From: Agriotes lineatus
Lineage: Eukaryota; Arthropoda; Insecta; Coleoptera; Elateridae
Reading direction: 5' to 3'
DNA length: 64,000 nt
Assembly: GCA_940337035.1 (NCBI GenBank)
Contig: OW679200.1
Coordinates: forward strand, 18,889,090-18,953,089
Under the pieces are notes generated by a model. That model did no database searches. It was not told the DNA's origin and saw nothing but the letters and a program-made list of their open reading frames with translations. Below, piece after piece: positions 1 to 10,800 of the stretch (position 1 is its first letter; each line of letters opens with the position of its first letter). Both the position numbers and the translations under genes were made by a program.

Positions 1-99
1 TTATTCGACTCTAATCGACTATTAAAATCAGATTAAGACATAAACCATACTGCCTGTCTGACTATTTGCCTGTCTACCTATCTGTTTACCTGTAAGACC

Positions 100-560
100 T
101 GAGCATAATTTGAATTTCCCGCCAAAAACTGAACAGAATTTAAATTTCCCGCCAAACCTGCACAGAATTTGATTTTACCGCCAAACCCTCGCGCAGACCT
201 GCGCATAAACCTCCGCACTGACCCTCACGCTGACCTGTGCAGAAACCCCAGACAACACGCAGAATTTAAATTTCCCGCCAAAAACCTGATCATAATTTAA
301 ATTTACCGTCAAAACCTGAGTGTAATTTAAATTTACCGCCAAAACCTGCACAAAATTTGAATTTCCCGCCAAACCATCGCGCAGACCTACGCAGAAACTT
401 CAGACATCCGGTTTATTTTTGCAACCTTGCACATTTCTCAAACAATGGCTTCGTTGTTTAATTGCGCAGCAGGCAGGCAGACAGGCGGGCAGGCGGACAG
501 ACAATGACTCACATCCGGTTTATTTTTAGCAACCTTGCACATTCCCTAGACGCTCACATC
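100..560. repeat. CCGCCAAA-motif short tandem repeat block
   Basis: Degenerate units of roughly 30 bp, each ending in a cCGCCAAA-type motif after an AATTT tract, alternate with GCGCAGACCTGCGC-like stretches. The same block returns at about 5826-6060, and parts of it (CTCAAACAATGGCTTC, GACTCACATCCGG) return at 13551-13670. Small ORFs across it come from the repetition. It is part of a larger complex repeat unit. Confidence 0.6.
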
Positions 561-639
561 CACAAGTATTGACACGTATTTTCTATAGTCTGCGCTTCCT
601 TCTAATTTTAGCTTTATTTACACAATTTTAAATGTGATT

Positions 640-1797
640 GTTTAGTTACAAAATGTTTTTAAACAAGTTTGAGATTTTCTCTTATACATCTGATTTTTAA
701 CCAATCTAGATGTTTTTCTCCAGCAAAAATGAAACTGTCCCTCACCATTGAGTATAACATCCTTATTAATTAGAGTATTTTTTACTAATATATTGCAGTG
801 ATCTTTTACTTGGCTTTATTTAATTCTTATTCTCTGGGTTTTATTTTAAAATTTTGATATCTTACCTTTTTGCGCACAGTCTTTAGCATTGTAATAACCT
901 TAGTTATTCGACTATTAAAATCAGATAAACCATGAATACCGGATATAGGACAATTGTATATATATTAAGTAATTAATAACTGCCTGTATCATGCGTTTAA
1001 CAACTTTGTTAATTCAATTTTAGATTAATATTACTGTCTGTTTATATCTTCTATTCGTCAGATATCTCTGCTAGAACTATGCTCGTTGCAACCAAAAACT
1101 GGACTACCGTTGTAAGAAATCGAAATTCCAATGATAAAACTACAGCACCACTCCTTTTAGGAACAATATTTTAAGCTGCTTTTTATTTTTGAAAAATGTA
1201 GTTAAAACATACAGTGCTGTGGCGTCGGATTCATACCATTCTTAAAGCCAAGGTGCTAACACAAGAACAAAGAAGGTGTTTGTTTTTGCGATATGCCGAA
1301 TCGGATAAACTGAAAAATGCTGACGATTATTTTATCGCTCCTTCTGCTGTTTGAGACTCCGCTTCCTACCAGAGTTTACTGTTGGAATGTGAATTGGCTA
1401 AAACTACATCAAACTTTTTAATCTGGAAGAGTATTTTTTAATAATATATATTGCTGTTCGATATTTGACAAGGCCCGGTTTACAAGTTTTCTGTCTGTCA
1501 GCAGTGCTTTCGAACCTATCGAATCTAAAATTTGGTAAAAGAACATAATATTAAATGGTACTGTTGCTAATATCCAAAATTTTTAACTCCGAACTGTAAC
1601 CTGTAAATCTCTACAGCATAATAATATTTCTTTAGAAAACTTGCTAATTGCTAAAGTGAGGGGGTGCTGTACATAAATCCAAGCGAAATAAATAACTATC
1701 GGCTCGAGACTGTGTATTTAATAAAGTACGGGAAAAACACATAATATTTACTTTGCTTACAAACAATGTCTCCAACATTTTTGTATTATGTTAAAGA
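640..1797 (+). repeat. Long dispersed repeat, copy 1 (uninterrupted)
   Basis: Bases 640-975 match 6080-6412 and bases 976-1797 match 12372-13306, in the same order and orientation, with small indels. This copy is continuous, so it shows what the second copy looked like before the 6413-12371 transposon inserted: the join here reads GTAATTAATAAC, with TTAA at 973-976. No coding potential is seen. After about 1797 the two copies diverge. Confidence 0.85.
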
Positions 1798-1930
1798 CTG
1801 TTTACTAACTGACTGTTAATAACTATCATATAGGTAAGAAAGGGGGGCAGCGCTGCTACTCGGCTACCTTGTTTCGGCTACGATCTCAAGGTCACCCATA
1901 TAGCCTTGCAGGCTACACTAGCGGGTAAGC

Positions 1931-2148
1931 AGACTGTTAAACAGGCGGACAGGTAAACAGACAGTTGGACTGGTAGACAGGCAAGCAGACAGACAGACAG
2001 ACAGTTAGACAGGGAGACAGCTAGACAGGTAGACAGCTAGACAGGTAGACAGGTAGACGATAGACAGCCAGGTGGACAAGTAGACTGACAGGTCCAAACC
2101 AGTTCCCATGTAGCCTTGCAGGTTTCTGCTTGCCACGTCTTCTTACTT
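1931..2148 (+). repeat. Left inverted arm of the Rep-like element, with GTAGACAG-type iterons
   Basis: The inner 91 bp (2058-2148) is the reverse complement of 4758-4848 with one mismatch (G/A inside the CCAGGTGGACAAG stretch). Outward, 1931-2057 is a degenerate array of the roughly 16-bp unit GTAGACAGCTAGACAG, mirrored on the other side. The outer edge is blurred by the array, so no target-site duplication can be called. Such arrays could be initiator-binding sites or simple microsatellite growth; the sequence does not decide. Confidence 0.75.
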
Positions 2149-2210
2149 TTTATATTACTATAGGAAATTCAAGTTTAGGTGATAAAAATAATAAATCGGT
2201 TAAAAAACAT

Positions 2211-2216
2211 TTTATT
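2211..2216 (-). terminator. Poly(A) signal AATAAA of the Rep-like gene
   Basis: On the minus strand AATAAA lies about 38 nt beyond the stop codon of the long ORF and inside the inverted arms, as expected for a compact autonomous element. Confidence 0.5.
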
Positions 2217-2253
2217 GCCTTACAAATTACAAAATTACAAAAATTCGTACAAT

Positions 2254-4641
2254 TTACACACAAAACACAACCCTTTCTTTATGCTTACTTACAGTAGTCT
2301 TAATTCTATCTAATTTAATTTTTATTCTGTAATTTAAATCTAAATTTGAATCTTGTATTTCTTTTTCGAACCAGTAATTAGATATGTACAACTGTTCTAG
2401 GTTTTCAAACTGTAAAATATAACGAATCTTTTGTCTGAATTGTTTTTGTTTAATTGCTTTAATAATTAGTTCCGTTCCTTCTTCTAATTCTTCCAACCGA
2501 TGACATTGTGTAACCTTAATACTACCTTTTATTTCTTGCATAGTAATATGGTCAATTTGTTCTATTTCTTCTTGGCAAGATGAACTATTATTATCCATAT
2601 TTTGCAACACTTCCGTATAATACTTAAGTTCCTCAACCTTCGGGAATGAGTGTCCATTAAATGTTGTAATTCCGTTGGTTTTAAATGATATAAATGGTTC
2701 CTCGGTTGGTAAACATATTATATCCGATTTGTTAAAAGGAATTAAAATGTAACCTTCTTCTTTAAGTTTTTCTCTCGAGTTGTAAATACTTAAAAACACA
2801 TTTTTGTAATGTCCTTTTAAGAAGTAAACGCCTTTACACCCATTTTTTTCTCCAAGTATTCCGACATATGGATATTTTCCATAATTGTTATATCCGCCAT
2901 TATTTACAGTAAATGCGAAAATCGTATAACATCCAGTTATATCCAAATTTTTCCATTGATTTTTAAAGTAATTTCTTAAAATTTCTCTCATTTCTATTAA
3001 CTTGTGTTCTTTCTCGAGCAAATATTTGTATTGTTCTTTTATAGCAATTGTATTTTGCACATATTCTACTTTTCGTTTTTTCAAATTTATTTCTTCTAGT
3101 TCTAGTTCTCGTTTTCTTGCACTTAATATATAAACAGATGAGAGTGGTTCTATTTCTTTAATTGCATGCGGAGAAAGTTTGTTAGTTATGTTGGTTCTCC
3201 TCCTTAAAACTTGGGGAATGACATTATTCGTTTTGATTAATCCCATACCTTCGATACTTACATCTTTCGAAATAGTAGAGAAAATGGTCGTGGATTTAGA
3301 AAAAAATGTTTCTCCAGCTTTAATATAACATTTTTGCCTAATATTTATGTCGCCTGTATTTACATCATTTTCTACAATTTCTACATAATTAATTGGCAGA
3401 TAATTAAAACTAAAAGCAGAAAGTGCATAATTTATCATCTTATTTCGGTTTTCTAGATTATCGGGTAATTTAATTTGCAATCCAGTCAACTTTCTTGTGT
3501 TTCTATTTCCCCAATAGACATATTGTAAGACATTATTAAATACTACACAACAACTATTCTGCAGAGTATTAGTCAATTTAGACCACATTTTAGCAATCGA
3601 GACAGAATATATTGGAGCATCTTGGAAGTACATTTTACTGGTTTCCAATAAATTTAAACAATCTTTTAAAGGATCAAATCCATTGTGTGCATTATAATAA
3701 TCTCCAATAGTATAATTATATATTGTTGCCTCCAATCTTGTAATTCCATGTTCCTTAGCGGAAATAGACGAAAATGTTTCCTTTAAACGGGTATCCGGGC
3801 AATTGATAAAGTCGATAATATGGTTACCAATCTGTTTGTTAACTCCTGGACTTGTTATTTGACATACAAATTTGTTGTATATTTTAACTCTAGCATTCGA
3901 ATTTAACCATGTTAAACAATCAATTCCAACTGTTTTATCATTGTCTACAATCACATTATAATTTTCCTTGGACTCCCCTTGGTGACAAAAGTTATGGTTA
4001 GTAGTCAAATAATGGCCCATTTCTATCTTGTTAAATATTCCTGCAAAATCTTGCGTGATATCCAAATCCAAAAGGTAGTAATCATCTATTTGGAGCTGTT
4101 TTAAAAGTTCTGGTATTTCTTCTAACAGGGTCTGCACATTAACATCGGCTAGTTCTACTTTGTACGGAATTACTACTGGATTTTTATATTTTTTGTTAAT
4201 ATTTTCCAGACCTTCCTTTTCAATAACTTGTATAATTCCTCTTGCCATCCTGTTCTCACTTTGTAGAAGATAAGGTAATTTCGCTTTTACTCCATGTCTA
4301 GCAGAAATAAATTTAGAAAATTTCCCCCGTAAATGACTATTACAAGCACCGCATATCTCCTTCTTAACAATAAGACCACTTTCTCCTTCGCAATCTACAC
4401 GGTCAATAATTTTAGCCAACATTATATTGTCGCAAAACGGTTCTGTAATCGGCGTAAGTAAATCTAAATTGCTGTTGGTAAGGAGTTGTTCGTCTTCTGT
4501 ATAATTTATATTTCCAACATCTGTAATTAGGTTGTTGTTGTCGAGATTTTCTACTAATAACCAGAGTCCGAATCTCTCGTTAGTTGGTTTTATTTTATTT
4601 CCCAAGAGCTGGGTAATACTATATACTTTAGAGGAGCCCAT
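2254..4641 (-). CDS. Rep-like protein of a mobile element (rolling-circle initiator-like)
   Basis: An uninterrupted ORF of about 795 codons. I place the start at the ATG at 4641; the frame opens two codons earlier at a GTG. Residues about 190-310 (numbered from the GTG) resemble rolling-circle initiators of the plasmid Rep_trans or phage gene II/X type: a LDLDIT strand (about 193-198), a VKIYNK motif (about 254-259) of the R-x-Y-x-K kind that holds the nicking tyrosine in some Rep_trans proteins, and RLEATIY (about 304-310). No H-hydrophobic-H motif is seen, so it is not a standard HUH or Helitron Rep. A Cys cluster (C86, C99, C102) could bind zinc. Residues about 508-560 are charged and helix-forming. 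The C-terminal 230 residues are unrecognised. The gene lies alone between the inverted arms, with a TATA-like box and AATAAA at the expected places. It is intact, suggesting recent activity. The family assignment is by motif pattern only; existence of the gene is much surer than its function. Confidence 0.75.
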   Translation of the reverse strand: MGSSKVYSITQLLGNKIKPTNERFGLWLLVENLDNNNLITDVGNINYTEDEQLLTNSNLDLLTPITEPFCDNIMLAKIIDRVDCEGESGLIVKKEICGACNSHLRGKFSKFISARHGVKAKLPYLLQSENRMARGIIQVIEKEGLENINKKYKNPVVIPYKVELADVNVQTLLEEIPELLKQLQIDDYYLLDLDITQDFAGIFNKIEMGHYLTTNHNFCHQGESKENYNVIVDNDKTVGIDCLTWLNSNARVKIYNKFVCQITSPGVNKQIGNHIIDFINCPDTRLKETFSSISAKEHGITRLEATIYNYTIGDYYNAHNGFDPLKDCLNLLETSKMYFQDAPIYSVSIAKMWSKLTNTLQNSCCVVFNNVLQYVYWGNRNTRKLTGLQIKLPDNLENRNKMINYALSAFSFNYLPINYVEIVENDVNTGDINIRQKCYIKAGETFFSKSTTIFSTISKDVSIEGMGLIKTNNVIPQVLRRRTNITNKLSPHAIKEIEPLSSVYILSARKRELELEEINLKKRKVEYVQNTIAIKEQYKYLLEKEHKLIEMREILRNYFKNQWKNLDITGCYTIFAFTVNNGGYNNYGKYPYVGILGEKNGCKGVYFLKGHYKNVFLSIYNSREKLKEEGYILIPFNKSDIICLPTEEPFISFKTNGITTFNGHSFPKVEELKYYTEVLQNMDNNSSSCQEEIEQIDHITMQEIKGSIKVTQCHRLEELEEGTELIIKAIKQKQFRQKIRYILQFENLEQLYISNYWFEKEIQDSNLDLNYRIKIKLDRIKTTVSKHKERVVFCV

Positions 4642-4691
4642 GTTCACAGTTTCAGCTACTTCACAATACTAAATTTAATCTGGAAATTTTT

Positions 4692-4700
4692 TATTATATA
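4692..4700 (-). promoter_or_regulatory. TATA-like box upstream of the Rep-like gene
   Basis: TATATAATA on the minus strand, about 50 nt upstream of the ATG at 4641. The position suits a core promoter within the element, but the DNA here is AT-rich and chance is possible. Confidence 0.3.
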
Positions 4701-4757
4701 CCTAACAATAATAAGTCACCCCCCTCCACACCAATTTTAATCTACTTTGCAAGGAAC

Positions 4758-4967
4758 AAGTAAGAAGACGTGGCAAGCAGAAACCTGCAAGGCTACATGG
4801 GAACTGGTTTGGACCTGTCAGTCTACTTGTTCACCTGGCTGTCTATCGTCTACCTGTCTAGCTGTCTACCTCTCTAGCTGTCTACCTGTCCAGCTGTTTA
4901 CCTGTCTACCTGTCTAGCTGTCTACCTGTCTACCAGTCTAGCTGTCTACCTGTCTAGCTGTCTACCG
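4758..4967 (-). repeat. Right inverted arm of the Rep-like element, with GTCTACCTGTCTAGCT iterons
   Basis: 4758-4848 mirrors 2058-2148 at 90 of 91 positions; 4849-4967 mirrors the GTAGACAG array of the left side. The array ends sharply in CTGTCTACCGCTTA, directly followed by a coding-like stretch. The same CTGTCTACCGCTTA string sits at 13310-13323, also directly before a coding fragment. Confidence 0.75.
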
Positions 4968-4971
4968 CTTA

Positions 4972-5223
4972 CATACTTGCGCCAATAATGAAAACGAATC
5001 AGTTCGACGATTAGCCAATCTTGCGCAATCTCTATTGGAAGAGGATGCTGTCAACAAGACCTTCCTTAACAAAGAACTTAATAAGATTATTTATCGACTT
5101 TCCAAACACCAAAACTCTGCTAGTACAAATATAGAAATAGCAAATGAAATTATTGCAGACATTCAAGCTGAAATTGATCAACTCTACTTTTCTCTAAAAC
5201 TAACTAAACCTCCGCCTAAACCT
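4972..5223 (+). pseudogene. Coding-like fragment, about 83 codons, unknown protein
   Basis: The frame is open from about 4972 and reads as ordinary protein (SVRRLANLAQSLLEED, then an Ile/Asn-rich helical stretch, ending KLTKPPPKP) until it runs into the CTGT microsatellite at about 5221. It has no start ATG and no proper end, so it is an internal or C-terminal piece of a larger gene. The composition suggests an alpha-helical region. It directly follows the iteron array. No family recognised. Confidence 0.45.
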
Positions 5224-5250
5224 TCTGTCTGTCTGTCTGCCTGTCTGTCC

Positions 5251-5314
<64 letters not shown>

Positions 5315-5400
5315 GCCTGTCTGTCTGTCTATCTGTCTGTCTGTCTGTCTGTCTGCCTGTCTGTCTGCCTACCTGTCTGTCTGTCTGCCTGCCTGTCTGC

Positions 5401-5473
<73 letters not shown>

Positions 5474-5492
5474 GCCTGTCGGTCTGCCTGCC

Positions 5493-5588
<96 letters not shown>

Positions 5589-5656
5589 CACCTGCCTGTC
5601 TGCCTGTCTGTCTGTTTGTCGGCCTGCCTGTCGGTCTGCCTGTCTGTCTGCCTGCC

Positions 5657-5705
<49 letters not shown>

Positions 5706-5742
5706 GCCTGCCTGTCGGTCTGCCTGTCTGTCTGTCTACCAA
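5221..5742. repeat. (CTGT)n microsatellite, about 520 bp
   Basis: Nearly pure CTGT repeats with scattered CTGC and CTAT variants. Long overlapping ORFs on both strands (VCLS and DRQT repeats) are artefacts of the 4-bp period, which is open in all frames. Confidence 0.97.
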
Positions 5743-5825
5743 ATTTATAGACACTGATAATGGAGGTCATTAACTACATCTGGTGTAAATTTCTCAGACA
5801 AAGACCCCATACATTTTAGCAACCT

Positions 5826-6412
5826 TGTACACTCCCAGATTTTCCCGCCAAAAACACTGATTATAATTTGAATTTACCGCCAAAACCTACGCAGAATTTG
5901 AATTTCCCGCGAAACCTGTGCAGAATTTGAATTTACCGCCAAACCATCGCGCAGACCTCCGCGTAGACTCCCGCGCAGACCTACGCAGAAACCTCAGACA
6001 ACCGGTTTATTTTTAGCAATCTTGCACATTCCCAGATGATGACTCACATCCGCAGGTCTGAACAGGAATTTTCTATAGTCTGACAAAATGTTTTTAAACA
6101 AGTTTGAGATTTTCTCTTATACATCTGATTTTTAACCCATCTAGATAAGTTCAAAATTATACTGTCCCTCACCATTGAGTATAGCATCCTTATTAATTAG
6201 ACTATTTTTTACTAATATATTGCAGTGATCTAATAGCTTTATTTAATTTAATTCTTATTCTCTGGGTTTTATTTGAAAATTTTGATATCTTACCTTTTTG
6301 CGCACAGTCTTTAGCATTGTAATAACCTTAGTTATTCGACTCTAATCGACTATTAAAATCAGATAAACCATGAATACCGGATATAGGACAATTGTATATA
6401 TTAAGTAATTAA
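5826..6412 (+). repeat. Long dispersed repeat, copy 2, 5' part
   Basis: 5826-6060 repeats the CCGCCAAA block of the window start; 6080-6412 repeats 640-975. It stops at TTAA (6409-6412), where a transposon is inserted, and resumes at 12372. Confidence 0.85.
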
Positions 6413-6439
6413 GGGGAGAAGATACCCGATAATATTTGG
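6413..6439 (+). repeat. Left terminal inverted repeat of the TTAA transposon
   Basis: Begins GGGGAGAAGATACCCGATAA; about 20 of 27 positions match the reverse complement of 12345-12371. Confidence 0.75.
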
Positions 6440-7565
6440 ACTTGAAACAATTATTTACTTGTTTATGAAAAACGTTTTTCGGAAATTGTTGGCAGGAGAA
6501 GTATTCAATAGGGCTGTACTTAATATATCTTCAATAAAAAGTCATTATTACCCATAGTTTAAGAGTTAGGTTTTTAGACAAGCACGCCCTTAGTTTAGAT
6601 TCAATTAAATTCCCCTTTACAAGGTAGATAGAGAACAAGTTATTCTAGGGTATGACATATTTTATTAAGTAAAATCGGCACCCCAAACCTATATATAGCA
6701 ATTATACTTAAATTTTATATAATTCAATATCAAAAAACAAACCTAAAATCTCTCCTAATTACTAATTCGCTTTAATACTTTATCATTACCTAAAATGAAA
6801 CATTAGACATCGTTTTTTGGTTTTAAACATTTACACAATCAATAATTGAACCTGTACTTGTCTATGAAACTTACTAGAATTTTAAAGAATAATGAAAGAG
6901 ACAGTAGAAAAGGATAGATTATATTCGAACTTGTTCCAAGTGCGCCACCATCAGGTAAAAGGATTTCCGTTTAGAAATATTTATCTGTATGCAGATAGGG
7001 CAGTGGTTTCTGCAATTTGTAAATGAATTTGTGACTGAAGATGTTTTGATTCGTATAAGCAAATTATTTATATACTTATATTACTTATGGTTTCACTAAA
7101 CACTTATGTACATAATTACTTGATATTTAATAGTTAATTAATTGGTAATTTAAATAATTATATTAAATAAATTGTTATGTATGCTATGATTTAATTTATG
7201 TTATTTGTGCGTATTGCCGAACTAGTATTTACATTAAAGTATAGAAGTTTCAAAGGTGATTCACCTCTAACTCTATTCCACTAATAATTTGTTTTACTTG
7301 CGCACTCAGTAATCCTCGATAAGAATCTCTCAAAGGAAAAGATTATTTTTACATCCAGGTAACTAGCATTATATTAGTCGTGAGTTGTTCTGGCTGGGTA
7401 CTGGTTTTTCAATTACGCTCTTGCATTCGTTATTACTATCGTTTATTATTCGTTGTTCTTGTTGCTTGTTTCTGTTATTGTTGTTATATTTTTTAAATTT
7501 TATTGTTATCTGCTGTTGTGCTGTTTATTTCGTTTGATTGTGTGTTCCACCTTGCCTGTTCTACA
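6440..7565. other. 5' untranslated part of the TTAA transposon
   Basis: AT-rich, between the left end and the first exon. No ORF or promoter motif stands out. Confidence 0.5.
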
Positions 7566-9508
7566 ATGCGAAGTACTTGCATTGTACGAAAACGCGGGAA
7601 GAAATCAGAAAGGCAGCGCCGCCGAAGAATACGCGAAAAAGCGCTTCATGCTTGTCAAAGTAACAGCAACGTTTCTGAAGATAGGCATCTGAAATATTTT
7701 GAAAAGTAAGTTATCCTTGCATATTTTTTAAACATGATATTTGAGTGGCAATTCCTCTCCAGAGCCGGCCAAAAATGTATGAAAAAAATTGAGCCATCAA
7801 TTAGAACTCCCAAAAAAAGTTTTATAGTTTTATAATGGTATCTTTTAATATTTTTAGTTTGTCCGAAGAGGTATTACCAGAGCTGGAAATCGAAAAAGAG
7901 GCATCCCACGTACAAGAGCTTCCAATTCTGTCAGGAAATAGAGTTGTAGACATCAATTTTTTTCTGAAGGAGGCAAATAAACTTCACGTACATGACACAA
8001 CATGTACCATGGGAAAAATGATATTCAAGCAAGAAAAACGGCAGGGACTTGTGTCACATCTTTATTACTACTGCGATAGTTGCGAAAAAACAATTTTGTT
8101 GTCTTCGCATTCAATCAATAATCATTTAAACGAAGCCTTTGTTTGGGGAGCAACATCTATTGGCATAGGATATGGTCAAGGCGATGAATTATTGTCGGTT
8201 ATGAACATACCAAGTGTGTCCGCGAAATATTACAGGAAAGTTGAAACGGAAGTCGGGGCCATTTGGGAGAAAAAACTTCAAGTAGAAATGGAGGAGGCAG
8301 CAAAAGAAGAGCGAAGAATGGCTGTTGAAAGAGGCGATATAGAACATGGTGTTCCATTTGTCACTGTAATTGTTGATGGTGGTTGGGCAAAACGTTCGTA
8401 TGGACACGGCTTTTCATCTTTGTCCGGAGTAGGCTGCATAATCGGGGAAAAAACCAAAAAATTGCTATATCTGGGCATTAGAAATAAATTTTGCCTTGTT
8501 TGTGCCACAGCCAGTACTAAGAATATCGAACCAAAGGCACATAAGTGTTTCAAAAACTACAACGGACCATCTTCCAGCATGGAGCAAGACATTATAGTAC
8601 AAGGATTTAATGAAAGTGAAGTGCTATATGACTTAAGATACAAGTACGTCGTTGGAGATGGCGATTCAAGTGTTTACGCAAGAATTTTAGAGAATGTTAG
8701 TTATGGAAGATACGTTTTGAAATTAGAGTGCGCGAACCATATTACACGAGCTTTTACTTCTAACATGCATAAATTAGCAGTAAACACCAAATACGAAATT
8801 TCTGTCAGAAGAATGTTAAAATCCAGACTACCTCGACTTAGTGCAGCTGTCAGAAAATCTATTGCGAAAGCAAATGACACAAAAATATTATACGAGGATC
8901 TTAGAAATATACCTTACCACGTTTTTGGCAATCACGCAAATTGTAGAGAGGAATATTGCACAAGAAAAAACGACAAAGAAGATAACTTAATACATATTTT
9001 GCAAACAAGTCCAATATTCGAAGAAATTAATAAAATTATAGATAACGTTGTACGAAAAGCAAACCGCCTTTCAAGAAATGTAACCACCAATTATGCTGAG
9101 AGGTATATGAGCGTTATAGCTAAGTTTTCCGGTGGAAAGAGGCTTAATTATATTTTGAGAGGCTCATATCAGAGGCGGTGTTACGCAGCAGCGCTATCCT
9201 TTAATTCAGGGCCATCGTGGCATAAACATCTTTTGACGTCTCAAAACGAAAAACATCGTTTAAATGTATTTTCCAGAAAAAGGAAGTATGGCAATGAATA
9301 TAATCGCCAGCATCTTCAAAAGAAGAAGAAATTTGGGGACGCCGCAGATGCAGAAGCAAACATGGATTACGGACCAAATGCAGCACAAGAGGACTTAGGA
9401 GAAGATGAAAGGGCACTGAAGAGAGAAGACATTTTATCCCGTTTACGAAACGACAACATAGCTTTAATTGCTAAAGAAACAGCAGGGCAGCATGATAATG
9501 TGAAATGA
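7566..9508 (+). CDS. Transposase with Mutator-like/Kolobok-type domain (two exons)
   Basis: Proposed exon 1 is 7566-7705, starting MRSTCIVRKRGKKSERQ, a basic N-terminus. GTAAGT at 7706 and an AG at 7856-7857 bound an intron, and exon 2 (7858-9508) continues in frame. An alternative start is the ATG at 7835. The core matches the Mutator-like transposase domain family common in invertebrate genomes: IVDGGWAKRS (about residue 180 of the 7835 frame, first catalytic Asp), SSSMEQDIIVQGF, GDGDSS (about 275, second Asp) and a KLECANH Cys/His motif. It would cut and join DNA at TTAA targets. The ORF ends in TGA at 9506-9508, but the same frame continues into a YqaJ nuclease, so the stop is probably a mutated TGG. 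Confidence 0.8.
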
Positions 9509-10800
9509 CATGAAGTTAGAAGAAATAGAATTACAGCTTCATCATTTGGGAGAATATGTAATTGAAGGGATACTACCTCTTGCCATTATCTCCTGAAAAA
9601 TTTGCTTTATAGCTCACCTTATCTAGCAACCGATGCAATCGTTTCTGGGAGAACGCATGAAAAGGTAGCTATACAAAAATATGAACAAGAAAAGAGTGTC
9701 AGCGTAAAATCATGTGGCTTTTATATTTCGAAAGAATATCCTTACCTAGGTGCCAGTCCTGATGGACTTGTGAACGAAGATGGTTTAGTGGAAGTAAAGT
9801 GCTTGTTTTCTATAAGAAATAAAAAAGTGCGGGAAAGCGTAGAAACAAAATATATAGTAGATTATGTTATTAGGAGTAAAAGTGATACTTTATGTGGCGA
9901 AGCTGAAGTTTATTTAGCCGAACGTTAGTGAGGCAAATAATTCAGCTAAGCCACATAAAGTCACTTTTACTCCGAATAACATATACTATTTTATCCGCAA
10001 ACGTATTCAGGTAAATTTCAGGCTAGCACTGTACCCCTGCGCCAACCTCTGTTGTTCAGATAACGCGCAACTGTAATGATATATGAACATACTGAATCAC
10101 CCGTGCTAATAGCACACGGCCACAGCAGCTGTCACACCATAACGCACGGCGACAGATGCTCCGATCCGCTGCTTAAAGGTTTATTTAAATTAAAACTTTT
10201 TCGTACTTTTTTGAAAATAAAAACCGGCCTACAAACTAATTCTAAAAATTAGCAAAATTTTAAGCCATCATACAATTTAATCGGTCCAGTATCTTCGGAG
10301 GAGATGGCGAACAAACATAGAAAGAAAGAAAGAGAGCAATCATTTTGTGTGCTTAGGCAGATAAAGTACGCAAAAGTCGCTATTTTGTCTGCTTAGGCAG
10401 ATAAAGTGACACTTTTACCTTGTCAATAAAGACAAATAAGTTGTCACTTTTGTGACGTTTGCGGATAAAAAATATTTGTGTAAAACTAGATGAAGGTAAC
10501 TTGCAACTAAAACTTAATCACATGTACTACTATCAAATACAGGGCCAACTAAACATATTAGGCAAAAATTATTGTGACTTAGTATTGTACACGGACGTAG
10601 ATTTAGAAATTGTGAGAATTGTAAAAAAATCGCATTTTTGGGACCATGCCATTTTACCAAAATTAAAAGAATTTTTCTTCAATTGTATGTTACCAGAATT
10701 GGCTGATCCACGAATCCCTAGAGGTTTACAAGCTAGGGATTCAGAACTGATAATCAAGGCCCAAAACAAAAGAAAAACAATAAAAAAGGTTTGTCAATAA
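9509..10800 (+). pseudogene. YqaJ/lambda-exonuclease-like domain, broken
   Basis: Directly after the transposase stop, in the same frame, comes HEVRRNRITASSFGRICN, the usual N-terminal motif of YqaJ-type nucleases. A second TGA follows (probably from CGA), then GRTHEKVAIQKYE, GASPDGLV and LVEVKC, the family's catalytic Asp and Glu-x-Lys motifs. A roughly 600-bp MITE (9860-10458) then cuts the gene. The C-terminal part resumes at about 10465 (LNHMYYYQIQGQL, then a Phe/Pro-rich end) and closes with TAA at 10798-10800, overlapping an AATAAA. In phages this family is a 5'-3' exonuclease used in recombination; in this transposon type it probably processes ends. Fusion to the transposase is inferred from the shared frame. 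Confidence 0.8.
9860..10458. mobile_element. Foldback MITE inside the exonuclease gene
   Basis: Left part forms a hairpin: about 9860-9913 pairs with 9940-9992 (TAAAGTNNCACTTTTACTCC-like arms). GCAGATAAAGT repeats lie at 10350-10410, and TTTATCCGCAAACG near 9992 is mirrored by CGTTTGCGGATAAA at 10456. The exonuclease reading resumes right after it. Exact ends and TSD are uncertain. Confidence 0.6.

Larger units (their letters stand above)
1931..4967 (-). mobile_element. Candidate new mobile element: inverted arms plus one Rep-like gene
   Basis: About 3.0 kb built as arm, gene, arm. Arm identity (90/91) and an open 795-codon frame suggest a young element. It sits between two direct copies of a long repeat (640-1797 and 6080-6412/12372-13306). 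I do not recognise it as a named superfamily. It could be free-standing or a module of a larger virus-like element whose other pieces are the coding fragments at 4972 and 13323. Ends are approximate. Confidence 0.6.

Noticed and set aside
2254..4641. Helitron or Replitron assignment for the Rep-like gene
   Set aside because: No H-hydrophobic-H motif and no helicase domain; the element has long inverted arms, which those groups lack.
5221..5742. CRISPR-like array
   Set aside because: Repeats have no spacers; it is a plain tetranucleotide microsatellite in a eukaryotic context.
5035..5770. Long ORFs on both strands with VCLS and DRQT repeats
   Set aside because: They are translations of a (CTGT)n microsatellite; only the first 60 or so codons of the plus-strand frame look like protein, and these are listed separately as a fragment.
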